This document shows positions 55,951-64,000 of a DNA stretch of 64,000 nt, piece by piece. The stretch lies in contig JBQDZM010000001.1 in assembly GCA_052108535.1 (NCBI GenBank), forward strand, positions 124,001 to 188,000, given 5' to 3'. The translations under genes were made by a program, and so were the position numbers. The notes under the pieces are model-generated. The model was not told where the DNA came from. It worked only from the letters and a program-made list of their open reading frames with translations, and ran no database searches. The stretch comes from Galactobacter sp052108535 (GTDB taxonomy: Bacteria; Actinomycetota; Actinomycetes; Actinomycetales; Micrococcaceae). Position 1 is the stretch's first letter. Each line of letters starts with the position of its first letter.

Positions 55951-57838
55951 GCGAACGGGCAGCCTTGGCGCGCTCGTTGGCGTTCAGGATGACCTTACGG
56001 ATGCGGATGGCCTCCGGGGTCACCTCCACGCACTCATCCTCGCGAGCGAACTCCAGGGATTCCTCGAGCGTCAGCTTGCGCGGCGGCGTCAGACCCTCGA
56101 AGTTATCTGCAGAAGCCGAACGCATGTTGGTCAGCTTCTTTTCCTTGGTGACGTTGACCTCCATGTCGTCTGCGCGAGAGTTCTCGCCGACGATCATGCC
56201 CTCGTAGACCTCCTCGGTGGGCTGCACAAAGAAGGAGCAGCGTTCCTGCAGGTTGATCATGGCGAACGGCGTGGTCACACCTGCACGGTCGGAGATGATG
56301 GAGCCGTTGATGCGGTACTCGATCGCTCCTGCCCAGGGCTCGTAGCCCGCGGCGATGGAGGAAGCGATGCCGGCACCACGCGTCTCGGTCAGGAACTTGG
56401 TGCGGAAACCGATGAGGCCGCGAGCGGGGACCGTGAACTGCATGCGGATCCAGCCGGTGCCATTGTTGGTCATCTCCGTCATGCGGCCCTTGCGAGCGGC
56501 CATGAGCTGGGTGATGGCGCCGAGGTACTCATCGGGAGTATCGATGGTCATCTCTTCCATGGGCTCGTGGACCTTGCCGTCCACGACCTTGGTGACCACC
56601 TGGGGCTTGCCCACGGTGAGTTCGAAGTTCTCGCGGCGCATCTGCTCCACGAGGATGGCCAGAGCCAACTCGCCACGGCCCTGGACCTCCCAGGCGTCGG
56701 GACGCTCGGTCGGCAGCACCTTCAGGGAGACGTTACCGATCAGTTCCCGGTCGAGGCGGTCCTTGACCTGGCGGGCCGTGACCTTGGCGCCCTTGACGCG
56801 TCCGGCGGTGGGGGCCGTGTTGATACCGATGGTCATGGAGATCGCGGGATCGTCCACGGTGATCAGCGGCAGCGGCTTGGGGTTGTCGAGGTCGGTAAGG
56901 GTGTCACCGATCATGATGTCGGAGATACCGGCCACGGCGACGATGTCGCCTGCCTTGGCGGCGTCCGCGGGGACACGCTCCAGGCCCTTGGTGGCCAGCA
57001 GCTCGGTGATCTTCACGGTCTGCACGGTGCCGTCGTGACGGGCCCAAGCAACCTGCTGGCCCTTGGTCAGGGTGCCGTTGTAGACGCGCAGCAGAGCCAG
57101 ACGACCCAGGAACGGGGAGGCGTCCAGGTTGGTGACGTGAGCCTGCAGCACCTCGTCGGTGTCGTAGGTCGGTGCCGGGACGTGCTCCATGATGGCGGCG
57201 AACAGCGGCTCAAGGTCCTCGCTGTCCGGCAGGGCGCCGTCGGCGGGCTGGGTCTGGGAGGCGCGGCCGGCCTTACCGGAGGCGTACACCACCGGGACGT
57301 CCAGCACGGAGTCCAGGTCCAGATCCGGGACCTCGTCTGCCAGGTCGGAGGCCAGGCCGAGCAGCAGGTCCATGGAGTCGGAGACCACGCCGTCGATACG
57401 GGCATCGGGGCGGTCGGTCTTGTTCACCACGAGGATCACGGGCAGCTTCGCGGCCAGTGCCTTACGCAGCACAAAACGGGTCTGAGGCAGCGGGCCCTCG
57501 GAAGCATCGACGAGCAGCACCACACCGTCCACCATGGACAGGCCGCGCTCCACCTCGCCACCGAAGTCGGCGTGGCCGGGGGTGTCGATCACGTTGATCG
57601 TGACGTCCTTGCCCTCGGCGGAGGGGCCGGAGTAGAACACCGTGGTGTTCTTGGCGAGGATGGTGATGCCCTTCTCGCGCTCCAGTTCGCCGGAGTCCAT
57701 GACGCGGTCCTCGGTCTCCCCGTGGGAAGAGAAAGCACCGGTCTGCTGCAGCATGGCGTCGACGAGCGTCGTCTTACCGTGGTCGACGTGCGCCACGATG
57801 GCGACGTTGCGAAGGTCCTCGCGCGAGGCAATGGCCAT
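55937..57838 (-). CDS. typA: Ribosome-associated GTPase TypA/BipA
   Basis: TypA is an EF-G-like translational GTPase that acts at low temperature and under stress. The 633-residue protein has G1 VAHVDHGKTTLVDAM, G2/G3 ERGITILAKNT-like EKGITILAKNT and DTPGHADFGGEVER, G4 NKTD and a G5 region. The C-terminal family signature GRGELALAILVEQMRREN and ETRGAGIASSIAAGYEPW follow. ATG 57838 is chosen; TTG 57853 is also in frame. The tail RAKAARSRARS is basic. Confidence 0.95.
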   Translation of the reverse strand: MAIASREDLRNVAIVAHVDHGKTTLVDAMLQQTGAFSSHGETEDRVMDSGELEREKGITILAKNTTVFYSGPSAEGKDVTINVIDTPGHADFGGEVERGLSMVDGVVLLVDASEGPLPQTRFVLRKALAAKLPVILVVNKTDRPDARIDGVVSDSMDLLLGLASDLADEVPDLDLDSVLDVPVVYASGKAGRASQTQPADGALPDSEDLEPLFAAIMEHVPAPTYDTDEVLQAHVTNLDASPFLGRLALLRVYNGTLTKGQQVAWARHDGTVQTVKITELLATKGLERVPADAAKAGDIVAVAGISDIMIGDTLTDLDNPKPLPLITVDDPAISMTIGINTAPTAGRVKGAKVTARQVKDRLDRELIGNVSLKVLPTERPDAWEVQGRGELALAILVEQMRRENFELTVGKPQVVTKVVDGKVHEPMEEMTIDTPDEYLGAITQLMAARKGRMTEMTNNGTGWIRMQFTVPARGLIGFRTKFLTETRGAGIASSIAAGYEPWAGAIEYRINGSIISDRAGVTTPFAMINLQERCSFFVQPTEEVYEGMIVGENSRADDMEVNVTKEKKLTNMRSASADNFEGLTPPRKLTLEESLEFAREDECVEVTPEAIRIRKVILNANERAKAARSRARS

Positions 57839-58027
57839 GGAAGTTGTATCCAATCCTGTTGAAAAAGTACGCGCCGGTCGGCATCCGTCCTACAGACGGA
57901 CGCAGGTTATGTGAACTCACGGCGCCCATCCTTGATTCTACTCGCGTCCGGCCGAATCGTGGCGTGACCTCGATCTCCTGCTCCACCGTACGCGGTCCGG
58001 TGACGAATCAGAGCGGATCAGAGCGGC

Positions 58028-58654
58028 TCAGACCAGCAGCAGGGACACCAAGGCCAGCAGGAAGAGGACCCCACAGATAGACCAGTCACGTTTGAGGAAG
58101 GACTTCGCGACCTCGCCGTTCATGCCGCGGCCGTTGGTTCCCTCCAGGCGCCGGTCGCGTTCCTCCAGGAGCGCCTTGGGCAGTTCCGGGGTCTTGGGCT
58201 GCGACTCGCTGTAGGTGCCTGCTTGAGATCGGGCCGCGGCGTCACGGGAACGCTGCCGCACGCGTTGGAAGGAGGACACGGGAGCGGACCACACCTTGAT
58301 GGCCTCCCCCGCCCGCGGAACGAGCTCGATGAAGAGGGTCTGCTTGACGTCTGCGAGCCTGCGCCACGGGATGAACACCTGCACAATGACGTTGCGACAG
58401 GTGACACCCCCGGGGCCGATGCTGAGCTTAGGCGCCACAAAGATCAGAAAAAGCAGCCAGCAGATGGCGGCGATCCAGACGATGACGCTGAGGCCCATAC
58501 CCCAGTAGCCACGGCGTACGCAGTCCCAGGCGGCGAACACGCCGACTGCGCCGACCAGGCCCACCCAGAGCCACCCGGATTTCGCGGTGGTGAGGACGGT
58601 GTCGTTCTCGGTCGGTTCGGGACGGTGGCCGTCGCCGGCTGGGTTCTCAGGCAT
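58028..58654 (-). CDS. PH-domain membrane protein
   Basis: The 208-residue protein has two adjacent membrane helices near the N-terminus (GWLWVGLVGAVGVFAAWDCV and LSVIVWIAAICWLLFLIFVA). A bacterial PH-like domain follows (APKLSIGPGGVTCRNVIVQV, FIPWRRLADVKQTLFIELVP). A final membrane helix closes the protein (WSICGVLFLLALVSLLLV). The role of this family is unknown. ATG 58654 is used because the longer frame crosses the terminator at 58690-58748. It lies ~190 bp upstream of typA on the same strand. Confidence 0.78.
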   Translation of the reverse strand: MPENPAGDGHRPEPTENDTVLTTAKSGWLWVGLVGAVGVFAAWDCVRRGYWGMGLSVIVWIAAICWLLFLIFVAPKLSIGPGGVTCRNVIVQVFIPWRRLADVKQTLFIELVPRAGEAIKVWSAPVSSFQRVRQRSRDAAARSQAGTYSESQPKTPELPKALLEERDRRLEGTNGRGMNGEVAKSFLKRDWSICGVLFLLALVSLLLV

Positions 58655-58689
58655 GGGTTCGATTCTTCCAGAGGGACGCGCAAAACGCC

Positions 58690-58748
58690 GGTACCCGCAT
58701 CCGACACAGCGAACCCGGAACGGGGTTCCTGCGTCGGATACGGGTACC
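58690..58748 (-). terminator. Hairpin after the dpp operon
   Basis: GGTACCCG (58690-58697) pairs with CGGGTACC (58741-58748). After a mismatch, seven more pairs follow (ATCCGAC/GTCGGAT), plus a short inner stem. It follows the last gene of the operon (58764). Confidence 0.72.
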
Positions 58749-58763
58749 AGAGGGGCAGCGGAC

Positions 58764-60503
58764 TCAGGCGCCGAAGGCGAAGTCCGCTCGCGGGATGGCC
58801 TCGAGGAGGTTGCGCGTGTACTCCTCGCGCGGATTCTCGAAGACCTCATCGGTGCTGGCGGCCTCCACCACCTTGCCCTTACGCATCACGGTGACGTGGT
58901 CCGCCACCATGCGCACCACGGCCAAGTCGTGCGTGATGAACAGGTAGGTCAGGCCGAGTTCCTCCTGCAGCTGCGCCAGCAGGTCAAGGACCTGTCCCTG
59001 CACCAGGACGTCCAGCGCGGAGACGGCTTCGTCCAGCACCAGCACCTCTGGCTTCAGGGCCAGGGCTCGGGCGATAGCGATGCGCTGACGCTGGCCGCCG
59101 GAGAGTTCCCCGGGGTACCGGTTGGCGGTGGAGGCGGGCAGCGACACCTGCTCAAGCAGGTCCTTCACGGTCTGCAGTCGCGAGGCCTTGTCCCCCACCT
59201 TGTGCGTCACCAACGGCTCCGCGATGGAGGTGCCGATGGAACGCATGGGGTCCAGCGTGCCGTAGGGGTCCTGGAACACGGGCTGCACCCGCCGCCGGAA
59301 CTCCAGCAGTCGGCGCTGCGGCCAGCTGCCCACGTCGTGCCCGTCGAAGGTCATGGTGCCGGAGCTGATGTCCTCCAACTTCAGGAACATCTTGGCAATG
59401 GTGGACTTGCCGGAACCCGACTCGCCCACGATCGCCATGGTGCGCCCGCGCGGGATGTCGAAGCTGACGCCGTCAACCGCCTTGAAGGGGGTCTTGGTCA
59501 GTCCCTTCTCACGGATCTGGTAGATCTTCGTGACGTCGGAGACCTTGATCAAGGACTCCGCCGGGGCAGCCGGCTCGTCGGCCGCGGCCAACGCGCGTTC
59601 CTCCACCAAGGTGGTGGCAATGCCCGACGGCGCGTCCGCGGCCTGGGTGCCCGTCTCCACCTGATGCTGGATCCGCTTGGAGGCCAGCGACGGTGCGGCG
59701 GCAACGAGTCGCTTGGTGTAGGGGTGCTGGGGATCCGCCAGGATCTCCTTGGACTCCCCGTACTCCACGATCTGTCCCTTGTACATGACCACGAGTTTCT
59801 CGGCCCGCTCTGCGGCCAGACCGAGGTCGTGGGTGATGAACATGACCGAGGTGCCGTACTCCTCGGTGAGGGTGGCCAGGTGGTCCAGGATGACCCGCTG
59901 CACGGTGACGTCCAGGGCCGAGGTCGGCTCGTCTGCCACCAGCAGCTTGGGGCGTGCGGACATGCCGATGCCGATCAGCACGCGCTGACGCATACCGCCC
60001 GAGAACTGGTTGGGGTACTGCTTGAGCCGGGATTCGGCGTCAGCCAGCCCGGCCTCCTGCAGCACCTCGATGGCGCGGGCCTTGGCGGCCTTGCCGCGCA
60101 GCTCGGAGTTGGCCTCGATGGTTTCCTTCACCTGGAAACCGATGTTCCACACCGGGTTCAGGTTGGACATGGGGTCCTGAGGGACGTAGCCGATCTCGCG
60201 GCCGCGGATCTTCTCCATCTGCTTGCGGCTCAGTTTGGTCAGGTCACGTCCGTTGAACAGGGCCTCACCACCGGACACCCGGCCGTTCTCCGCCAGCAGA
60301 TCCAGGATCGCGGTGGCGGTGGTGGACTTGCCGGAACCGGACTCGCCCACGATGGCAATGGATTCGCCCTGGTAGAGGTCGAAGTTCACGCCCTTCACGG
60401 CATGGACGTCGCCACCGACGGTGGAGAACGTCACCTGCAGGTCCTTGACCTGCAGCAGCGGCGTCTCTGCGGACGCGGGGGTGGGGGTAGCCGTTGAACT
60501 CAT
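58764..60503 (-). CDS. Fused dipeptide/oligopeptide ABC ATPase (DppD-DppF)
   Basis: The 579-residue protein is two ATPases in one chain. The first half (~residues 15-265) has GESGSGKSTTATAIL, FSGGMRQRVLIGIGM and LLVADEPTSALDVT. The second half (~residues 315-570) has GESGSGKSTIAKMFL, LSGGQRQRIAIARAL and VLDEAVSALDV. Both carry the C-terminal extension typical of peptide importers (PQHPYTKRLVAAAPSL and PREEYTRNLLEAIPRAD). In the second copy the Walker B glutamate-proline pair reads DEAVS instead of DEPTS. Start ATG overlaps the dppC stop by 4 bp. Confidence 0.93.
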   Translation of the reverse strand: MSSTATPTPASAETPLLQVKDLQVTFSTVGGDVHAVKGVNFDLYQGESIAIVGESGSGKSTTATAILDLLAENGRVSGGEALFNGRDLTKLSRKQMEKIRGREIGYVPQDPMSNLNPVWNIGFQVKETIEANSELRGKAAKARAIEVLQEAGLADAESRLKQYPNQFSGGMRQRVLIGIGMSARPKLLVADEPTSALDVTVQRVILDHLATLTEEYGTSVMFITHDLGLAAERAEKLVVMYKGQIVEYGESKEILADPQHPYTKRLVAAAPSLASKRIQHQVETGTQAADAPSGIATTLVEERALAAADEPAAPAESLIKVSDVTKIYQIREKGLTKTPFKAVDGVSFDIPRGRTMAIVGESGSGKSTIAKMFLKLEDISSGTMTFDGHDVGSWPQRRLLEFRRRVQPVFQDPYGTLDPMRSIGTSIAEPLVTHKVGDKASRLQTVKDLLEQVSLPASTANRYPGELSGGQRQRIAIARALALKPEVLVLDEAVSALDVLVQGQVLDLLAQLQEELGLTYLFITHDLAVVRMVADHVTVMRKGKVVEAASTDEVFENPREEYTRNLLEAIPRADFAFGA

Positions 60504-61453
60504 CGGCGGGTCCTCGCCTTCGGATCGAGCGCGTCGCGGACGATGTCGCCCAGCAACAGGAAGGACAGCACGGTGATGGCCAGTGCTGCGGACGGATAGA
60601 CCAACAGCTGCGGTGACGTACGAATCTCCTGGCTGGCCGTGGAGATGTCAGCACCCCAGGAGATCGTGGAGTCGCCCAACCCGATGCCGAGGAAGGACAG
60701 CGTGGCCTCCGCCACGATGAACGTGCCAAGGGACACGGTGGCGATGACGATGACCGGGGCCAGCGCGTTGGGCACCACGTGACGCAACAGCACCTTGCCC
60801 TTGGAGACGCCGAGCGCCACCGCGGACATCACGTAGTCGGCCTGCTTGGAGGTCAACACGGCGCCGCGCATGATGCGCGCCACCTGCGGCCAACCGAAGA
60901 CCGCCAGCGTGAGGGCCAGTGTCATGACGTTGCGATCCCACGGGACCACGGACATGACGACCACTGCACCAAGCACCGAGGGGATCGCAAAGAAGATATC
61001 GCCGAGGCGGGACACCACGGAGTCCAGCCAGCCACCGTAGTAACCGGCAATGGCGCCGATGATGCCGCCGATGACGGTCGCCATGATGGTGGCAAGCAAG
61101 CCGACCGTCACGGAGGTCCTGGTTCCGTAGACCACCCGGGAGTAGATGTCGCAACCCTGGGCGTCGGTACCGAGCAGGTGACCGTTATCCCCCGGCATCT
61201 CCAGGGAATTGATCAGACGGCAAGGGGTCTGGACCGGGTTGATGGTGGCGAACACCCCGGGAATCACCGCGATCAGCACGATGATGAAGATGAGCGCGAG
61301 GCAGACCCAGGTCAGCCACCGCTTGCGCATGGCCGTCCATGCGTCTCCCCAGACGCTGGAGGCCTTCTGCGACTCGTCCACCGCGTCCACTGCGGCGACA
61401 GGCGTCTCCTCGACGGGAGCGACATAGCGCTCGATGTGACGATTACTTGGCAT
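60500..61453 (-). CDS. Peptide ABC transporter permease (DppC-like)
   Basis: The 317-residue permease has an N-terminal cytoplasmic segment (~45 residues), a first helix (WVCLALIFIIVLIAVIPGVF), then HLLGTDAQGCDIYSRVVYGTRTSVTVG, as in DppC/OppC. The EAA-type loop ADYVMSAVALGVSKGKVLLR follows. It overlaps dppB by 11 bp and the ATPase gene by 4 bp. With the DppB-like permease it forms the channel. Confidence 0.93.
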   Translation of the reverse strand: MPSNRHIERYVAPVEETPVAAVDAVDESQKASSVWGDAWTAMRKRWLTWVCLALIFIIVLIAVIPGVFATINPVQTPCRLINSLEMPGDNGHLLGTDAQGCDIYSRVVYGTRTSVTVGLLATIMATVIGGIIGAIAGYYGGWLDSVVSRLGDIFFAIPSVLGAVVVMSVVPWDRNVMTLALTLAVFGWPQVARIMRGAVLTSKQADYVMSAVALGVSKGKVLLRHVVPNALAPVIVIATVSLGTFIVAEATLSFLGIGLGDSTISWGADISTASQEIRTSPQLLVYPSAALAITVLSFLLLGDIVRDALDPKARTRR

Positions 61454-62372
61454 AACGGATCCTCGGGTCGAGCACTGCGTAGAGCAGATCCACGAGCAGG
61501 TTGGCGATCATGAAGATGATGACCATGACGGCCACGAAGGCCACCACGGTGGGCCCTTCACCCTTCTGCACGGCCTGGAAGACCGTGCCGCCCACGCCGT
61601 GAATATTGAAGATGCCCTCGGTGACCACGGCGCCCACCATGAGCGAGCCCAGGTCGGTGCCCAAGAACGTCACCACGGGAATGAGGGAGTTGCGCAGGAT
61701 GTGGACCCGCACCACGCGACCTCGTTTGAGGCCCTTGGCGGTCGCGGTCCGCACGAAGTCTGCTCCCATGTTCTCTGCCACGGAGGAGCGGGTGAGGCGC
61801 ACGATGTTGGCGAAGGAGACCGAGGCCAGCACCAGGGCAGGCACGATCAGCTGAGCCCATGGCGCCTCCGGAGACACCGTGGTGGGGGCTATACCCCACT
61901 CGATTCCCAGGAAGTACTGCAGCAGGAAGCCGATGACGAAGGTCGGAACCGAGATCAGCAACAGCGAGACCACCAGGGAGACGTTGTCGAAGATCTTGCC
62001 CTTGCGCAGCCCGGCGTAGAGGCCCACGGCGATGCCGGCGATGCCTTCGAAGAGCAGGGCCAGGACGGCCAGGCGGGCGGTAATCGGGAAGGCCTCGGCC
62101 AGTTCAGCCGAGACCGGGCGACCGGAGTAGGTGGTGCCGAGGTCGCCGGTGAAGACGCCACCGATCCAGAGGATGTACTGGACCAGGACGGGCTTGTCGA
62201 GGTTGTAGTCGGCGCGGATCTGGTCGATCACGCCCTGGGCCGGCGGTCGATCGCCGAAGAGGGCCGCGATGGGATCGCCGGGGATGGCGAAGACCATCAG
62301 GTAGATCAGCAGGGTGGCCCCGAAGAAGACGGGGATCAGCTGCAGCAGGCGGCGCCCGATGTACCAAAGCAT
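61443..62372 (-). CDS. Peptide ABC transporter permease (DppB-like)
   Basis: The 309-residue permease starts with MLWYIGRRLLQLIPVFFGAT, the standard DppB N-terminus. It then has FAIPGDPIAALFGDRPPAQG, GVFTGDLGTTYSGRPVSAEL and the coupling loop GADFVRTATAKGLKRGRVVR. Six membrane helices are apparent. A 168-bp gap with a long hairpin separates it from the binding-protein gene upstream. Confidence 0.93.
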   Translation of the reverse strand: MLWYIGRRLLQLIPVFFGATLLIYLMVFAIPGDPIAALFGDRPPAQGVIDQIRADYNLDKPVLVQYILWIGGVFTGDLGTTYSGRPVSAELAEAFPITARLAVLALLFEGIAGIAVGLYAGLRKGKIFDNVSLVVSLLLISVPTFVIGFLLQYFLGIEWGIAPTTVSPEAPWAQLIVPALVLASVSFANIVRLTRSSVAENMGADFVRTATAKGLKRGRVVRVHILRNSLIPVVTFLGTDLGSLMVGAVVTEGIFNIHGVGGTVFQAVQKGEGPTVVAFVAVMVIIFMIANLLVDLLYAVLDPRIRYAK

Positions 62373-62454
62373 CAGTGCCTCCTTGGCTCGGGGTTGGTCA
62401 TGAATTCTCCAACGCTTGGACTGAGAGTCTGTGCGGTTTCTTGGTCTACACGCC

Positions 62455-62499
62455 CGTGGACGCCCGTGGCCTTAAGGTGAAAGGCCCCGGGCGTCCACG
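62455..62499 (-). terminator. Hairpin between the binding-protein and permease genes
   Basis: An 18-bp stem with one mismatch (62455-62473 with 62481-62499) closes on a 7-base loop. There is no T-run on the minus strand, so it may lower read-through or stabilise the binding-protein mRNA rather than stop transcription completely. Confidence 0.72.
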
Positions 62500-62540
62500 C
62501 GCGGGTGGGAGGGCTCGTTAGAGCTGCTCCCGAGAGTAGA

Positions 62541-64000
62541 TCACTTGGTGATCTGGAAGTACAGCGGAACGGAGTTCCAGCCGACCTGGACGTTCTTGAG
62601 GTCCTTGCCCCAGACCGCCTCGACGTTCTGGTACCACAGCGGGATGGCCGGCAGGTCCTTCAGCAGCACCTGCTGAGCCTCGGTGTACTTCTTGGTGGCC
62701 TCGTCGGAGTCCTTGGCGGCGCTACCCTCCTTGAGCAGGTTGTCGAACTCATCGGAGGAGTAGCGGCCGTAGTTGGAGCCTGCGCCGGTCTGGTAGAGCG
62801 GGGACAGGAAGTTGTCCACGCCCGGGTAGTCGGCCTGCCAACCGGAGCGGAAGGCGCCGGTCATCTTGTCGTTGGTCTCGTCGTCCAACAGCTGCTTGAA
62901 GGCCGGGTAGGCCTTGCCCTCAGCCTTGATGCCCAAGGTGTCCTTCAGGCCTTCGGAGACGGCGGTGACCCACGGCTTGTGGTCGGCGTCGGCGTTGTAG
63001 GCGATGGTGAAGGTGTCGTCGTACTTGGAGATCTTGTCAGCCTTGGCCCACAGATCCTTGGCCTTCTCGGGATCGTAGGAGAGGACCTCGTTGCCCTCCA
63101 GCTTTGCGCCCCACTCGTCCCAGCCGGAGAGCACCGGTGAGGAGAAGTCCTTGGCGGGGGTACGCGTGCCGTAGAAGATCTTCTCGGTGATGGTGTCGCG
63201 GTCGATGGCGTAGGAGAGTGCCTGGCGACGCAGCTTGCCCTCTTCGTCGTTACCGAAGTGGTCCAGGTACTGCGGAATGGTGAAGGACCGGAACAGCGCG
63301 GAAGCCTGGTTGGTGCGCTGGTCGCCGAAGTCCTGCTCGTAGGTCTGGAACGCGGCGTTGGGGATCTGGTCCAGGACGTCCAGGTTGCCGGACTGAGCGT
63401 CGGCGTAGGCGGTGTCCAGCTTGGTGTAGAACGTGATGTCGATGCCGCCGTTCTGCGCCACCTTGGGACCGTCGTAGGAGTCGTTCTTGACGAGCTTGAT
63501 GCCCTTGTTGTGGGTCCAGGCGTCAGCGGTGGCCAGCTTGTAGGAGCCGTTACCGACCGGGGACTCGCCGAAGGCCTTCATGTCCTTGAAGGCGGATTCC
63601 GGGAGCGGCACAAAGGCGGAGTAGCCCACGCGCAGCTGGAAGTCGGCCTCGGGGTTGATCAGCGACACGGTGAACTCGGTGTCGGAGACCTTCTTCAGGC
63701 CGGAGAGCTCGTCGACGTTCTTCTCTGCCGAGTAGCCCTTGATGTTCTCGAAGAAGTAGGAGCCGCCCTGTGCGTTCTTCAGGTTGGCGCCGTAGTTCCA
63801 GGCCTTGATGTAGCTGTCCGCGGTCACGGGAGTGCCGTCGGAGAACTTGGCGCCCTCCTTGAGCTTCACGGTCCAGACGGTGTTGTCCTCGTTGGCTTCC
63901 ATGGACTCTGCCTGGTCCATCTGGACCTCGCCGTCCGCCTTGAAGGAGGTCAGGCCGGAGAAGAGCAGGTCGATGATCTTGCCGCCACCCACCTCGGTGG
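62541..64000 (-). CDS. Peptide ABC transporter substrate-binding protein, 5' end outside window
   Basis: At least 486 residues of an SBP_bac_5 (DppA/OppA-type) protein are present. The frame is open to the window edge, so the signal peptide and start codon lie beyond 64000. Family features include LLFSGLTSFKADGEVQMDQA, VWTVKLKEGAKFSDGTPVTA, AFGESPVGNGSYKL, SYAIDRDTITEKIFYGTRTP and the C-terminal LLKDLPAIPLWYQN. It captures peptides for the permeases and ATPase encoded downstream in the same operon. Confidence 0.93.
   Translation of the reverse strand, partial: TEVGGGKIIDLLFSGLTSFKADGEVQMDQAESMEANEDNTVWTVKLKEGAKFSDGTPVTADSYIKAWNYGANLKNAQGGSYFFENIKGYSAEKNVDELSGLKKVSDTEFTVSLINPEADFQLRVGYSAFVPLPESAFKDMKAFGESPVGNGSYKLATADAWTHNKGIKLVKNDSYDGPKVAQNGGIDITFYTKLDTAYADAQSGNLDVLDQIPNAAFQTYEQDFGDQRTNQASALFRSFTIPQYLDHFGNDEEGKLRRQALSYAIDRDTITEKIFYGTRTPAKDFSSPVLSGWDEWGAKLEGNEVLSYDPEKAKDLWAKADKISKYDDTFTIAYNADADHKPWVTAVSEGLKDTLGIKAEGKAYPAFKQLLDDETNDKMTGAFRSGWQADYPGVDNFLSPLYQTGAGSNYGRYSSDEFDNLLKEGSAAKDSDEATKKYTEAQQVLLKDLPAIPLWYQNVEAVWGKDLKNVQVGWNSVPLYFQITK

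Noticed and set aside
55898..57862. 654-codon plus-strand frame opposite typA
   Set aside because: Mirror frame of a highly conserved GTPase; composition rich in His/Gly/Gln with no domain.
58587..60497. 636-codon plus-strand frame opposite the fused peptide ABC ATPase
   Set aside because: Antisense artefact of GC-rich coding DNA; the sense frame has two complete ATPase domains.

Overview
The window is chromosomal DNA from a high-GC actinobacterium. Codon use is strongly GC-biased, heme is made by the coproporphyrin branch (HemQ, actinobacterial-type ferrochelatase), and there are DUF3107, DUF3117, AdnAB and UvrD2 genes. Gene order suggests Micrococcaceae or a close relative; the family assignment is inference. 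There is no phage, CRISPR array, rRNA or intact insertion sequence. One tRNA gene (initiator tRNA) lies near the left end beside a broken transposase remnant.

Layout. 0-0.7 kb: transposase remnant and tRNA-fMet. 0.9-3.5 kb: PepSY lipoprotein, a degenerate ThiF-like protein and a YgjP-type metallopeptidase. 3.5-16.6 kb: DNA repair block uvrD2-nudC and adnA-adnB (end-resecting helicase-nuclease), with a phosphotransferase, PPK2 and an alkyltransferase-like protein. From memory its order resembles M. tuberculosis Rv3198c-Rv3211. 16.7-28.2 kb: a DnaQ-type exonuclease and a complete heme pathway, with hemE-hemY-hemQ-hemH-hemC-hemD-hemB-hemL on the minus strand and hemA divergent. 28.2-35.3 kb: TetR, DUF3107, DEAD-box helicase, MFS transporter, PHP phosphoesterase and aminopeptidase P. 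35.3-44.5 kb: acidic protein, stress-type membrane protein, MgtE-N/CBS protein, DUF1003, Mrp, TatB, anti-sigma factor, SigE-like sigma factor, O-methyltransferase, DUF3117, DivIVA-domain protein and a LOG protein. 44.6-49.0 kb: a glutamate-type ABC transporter with two different binding proteins. 49-54.3 kb: lysine/diaminopimelate genes (dapE, dapD, dapC), citrate synthase and ferredoxin. 54.4-58.7 kb: a truncated-looking small protein, an ArsR-type regulator, a membrane protein, TypA and a PH-domain protein. 58.8-64 kb: a dipeptide/oligopeptide ABC operon that runs off the right edge. The sigE and dap blocks resemble M. tuberculosis Rv1177-Rv1232 in content.

Two patterns cross the whole window. 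First, many genes have no Shine-Dalgarno sequence; instead a TAnnnT box ends 6-8 bases before the start codon, which is the layout of leaderless transcription. This fixes several start codons, including the lipoprotein at 885. Second, short near-perfect tandem duplications (period 15-56 bp) recur, and several sit on or just after stop codons (hemY, hemD, dapE, dapD, the O-methyltransferase). A 98-bp element with 20-bp inverted ends supplies the stop codon of the small protein at 54415-54672, which looks like the front domain of a GNAT acetyltransferase lacking its catalytic part.
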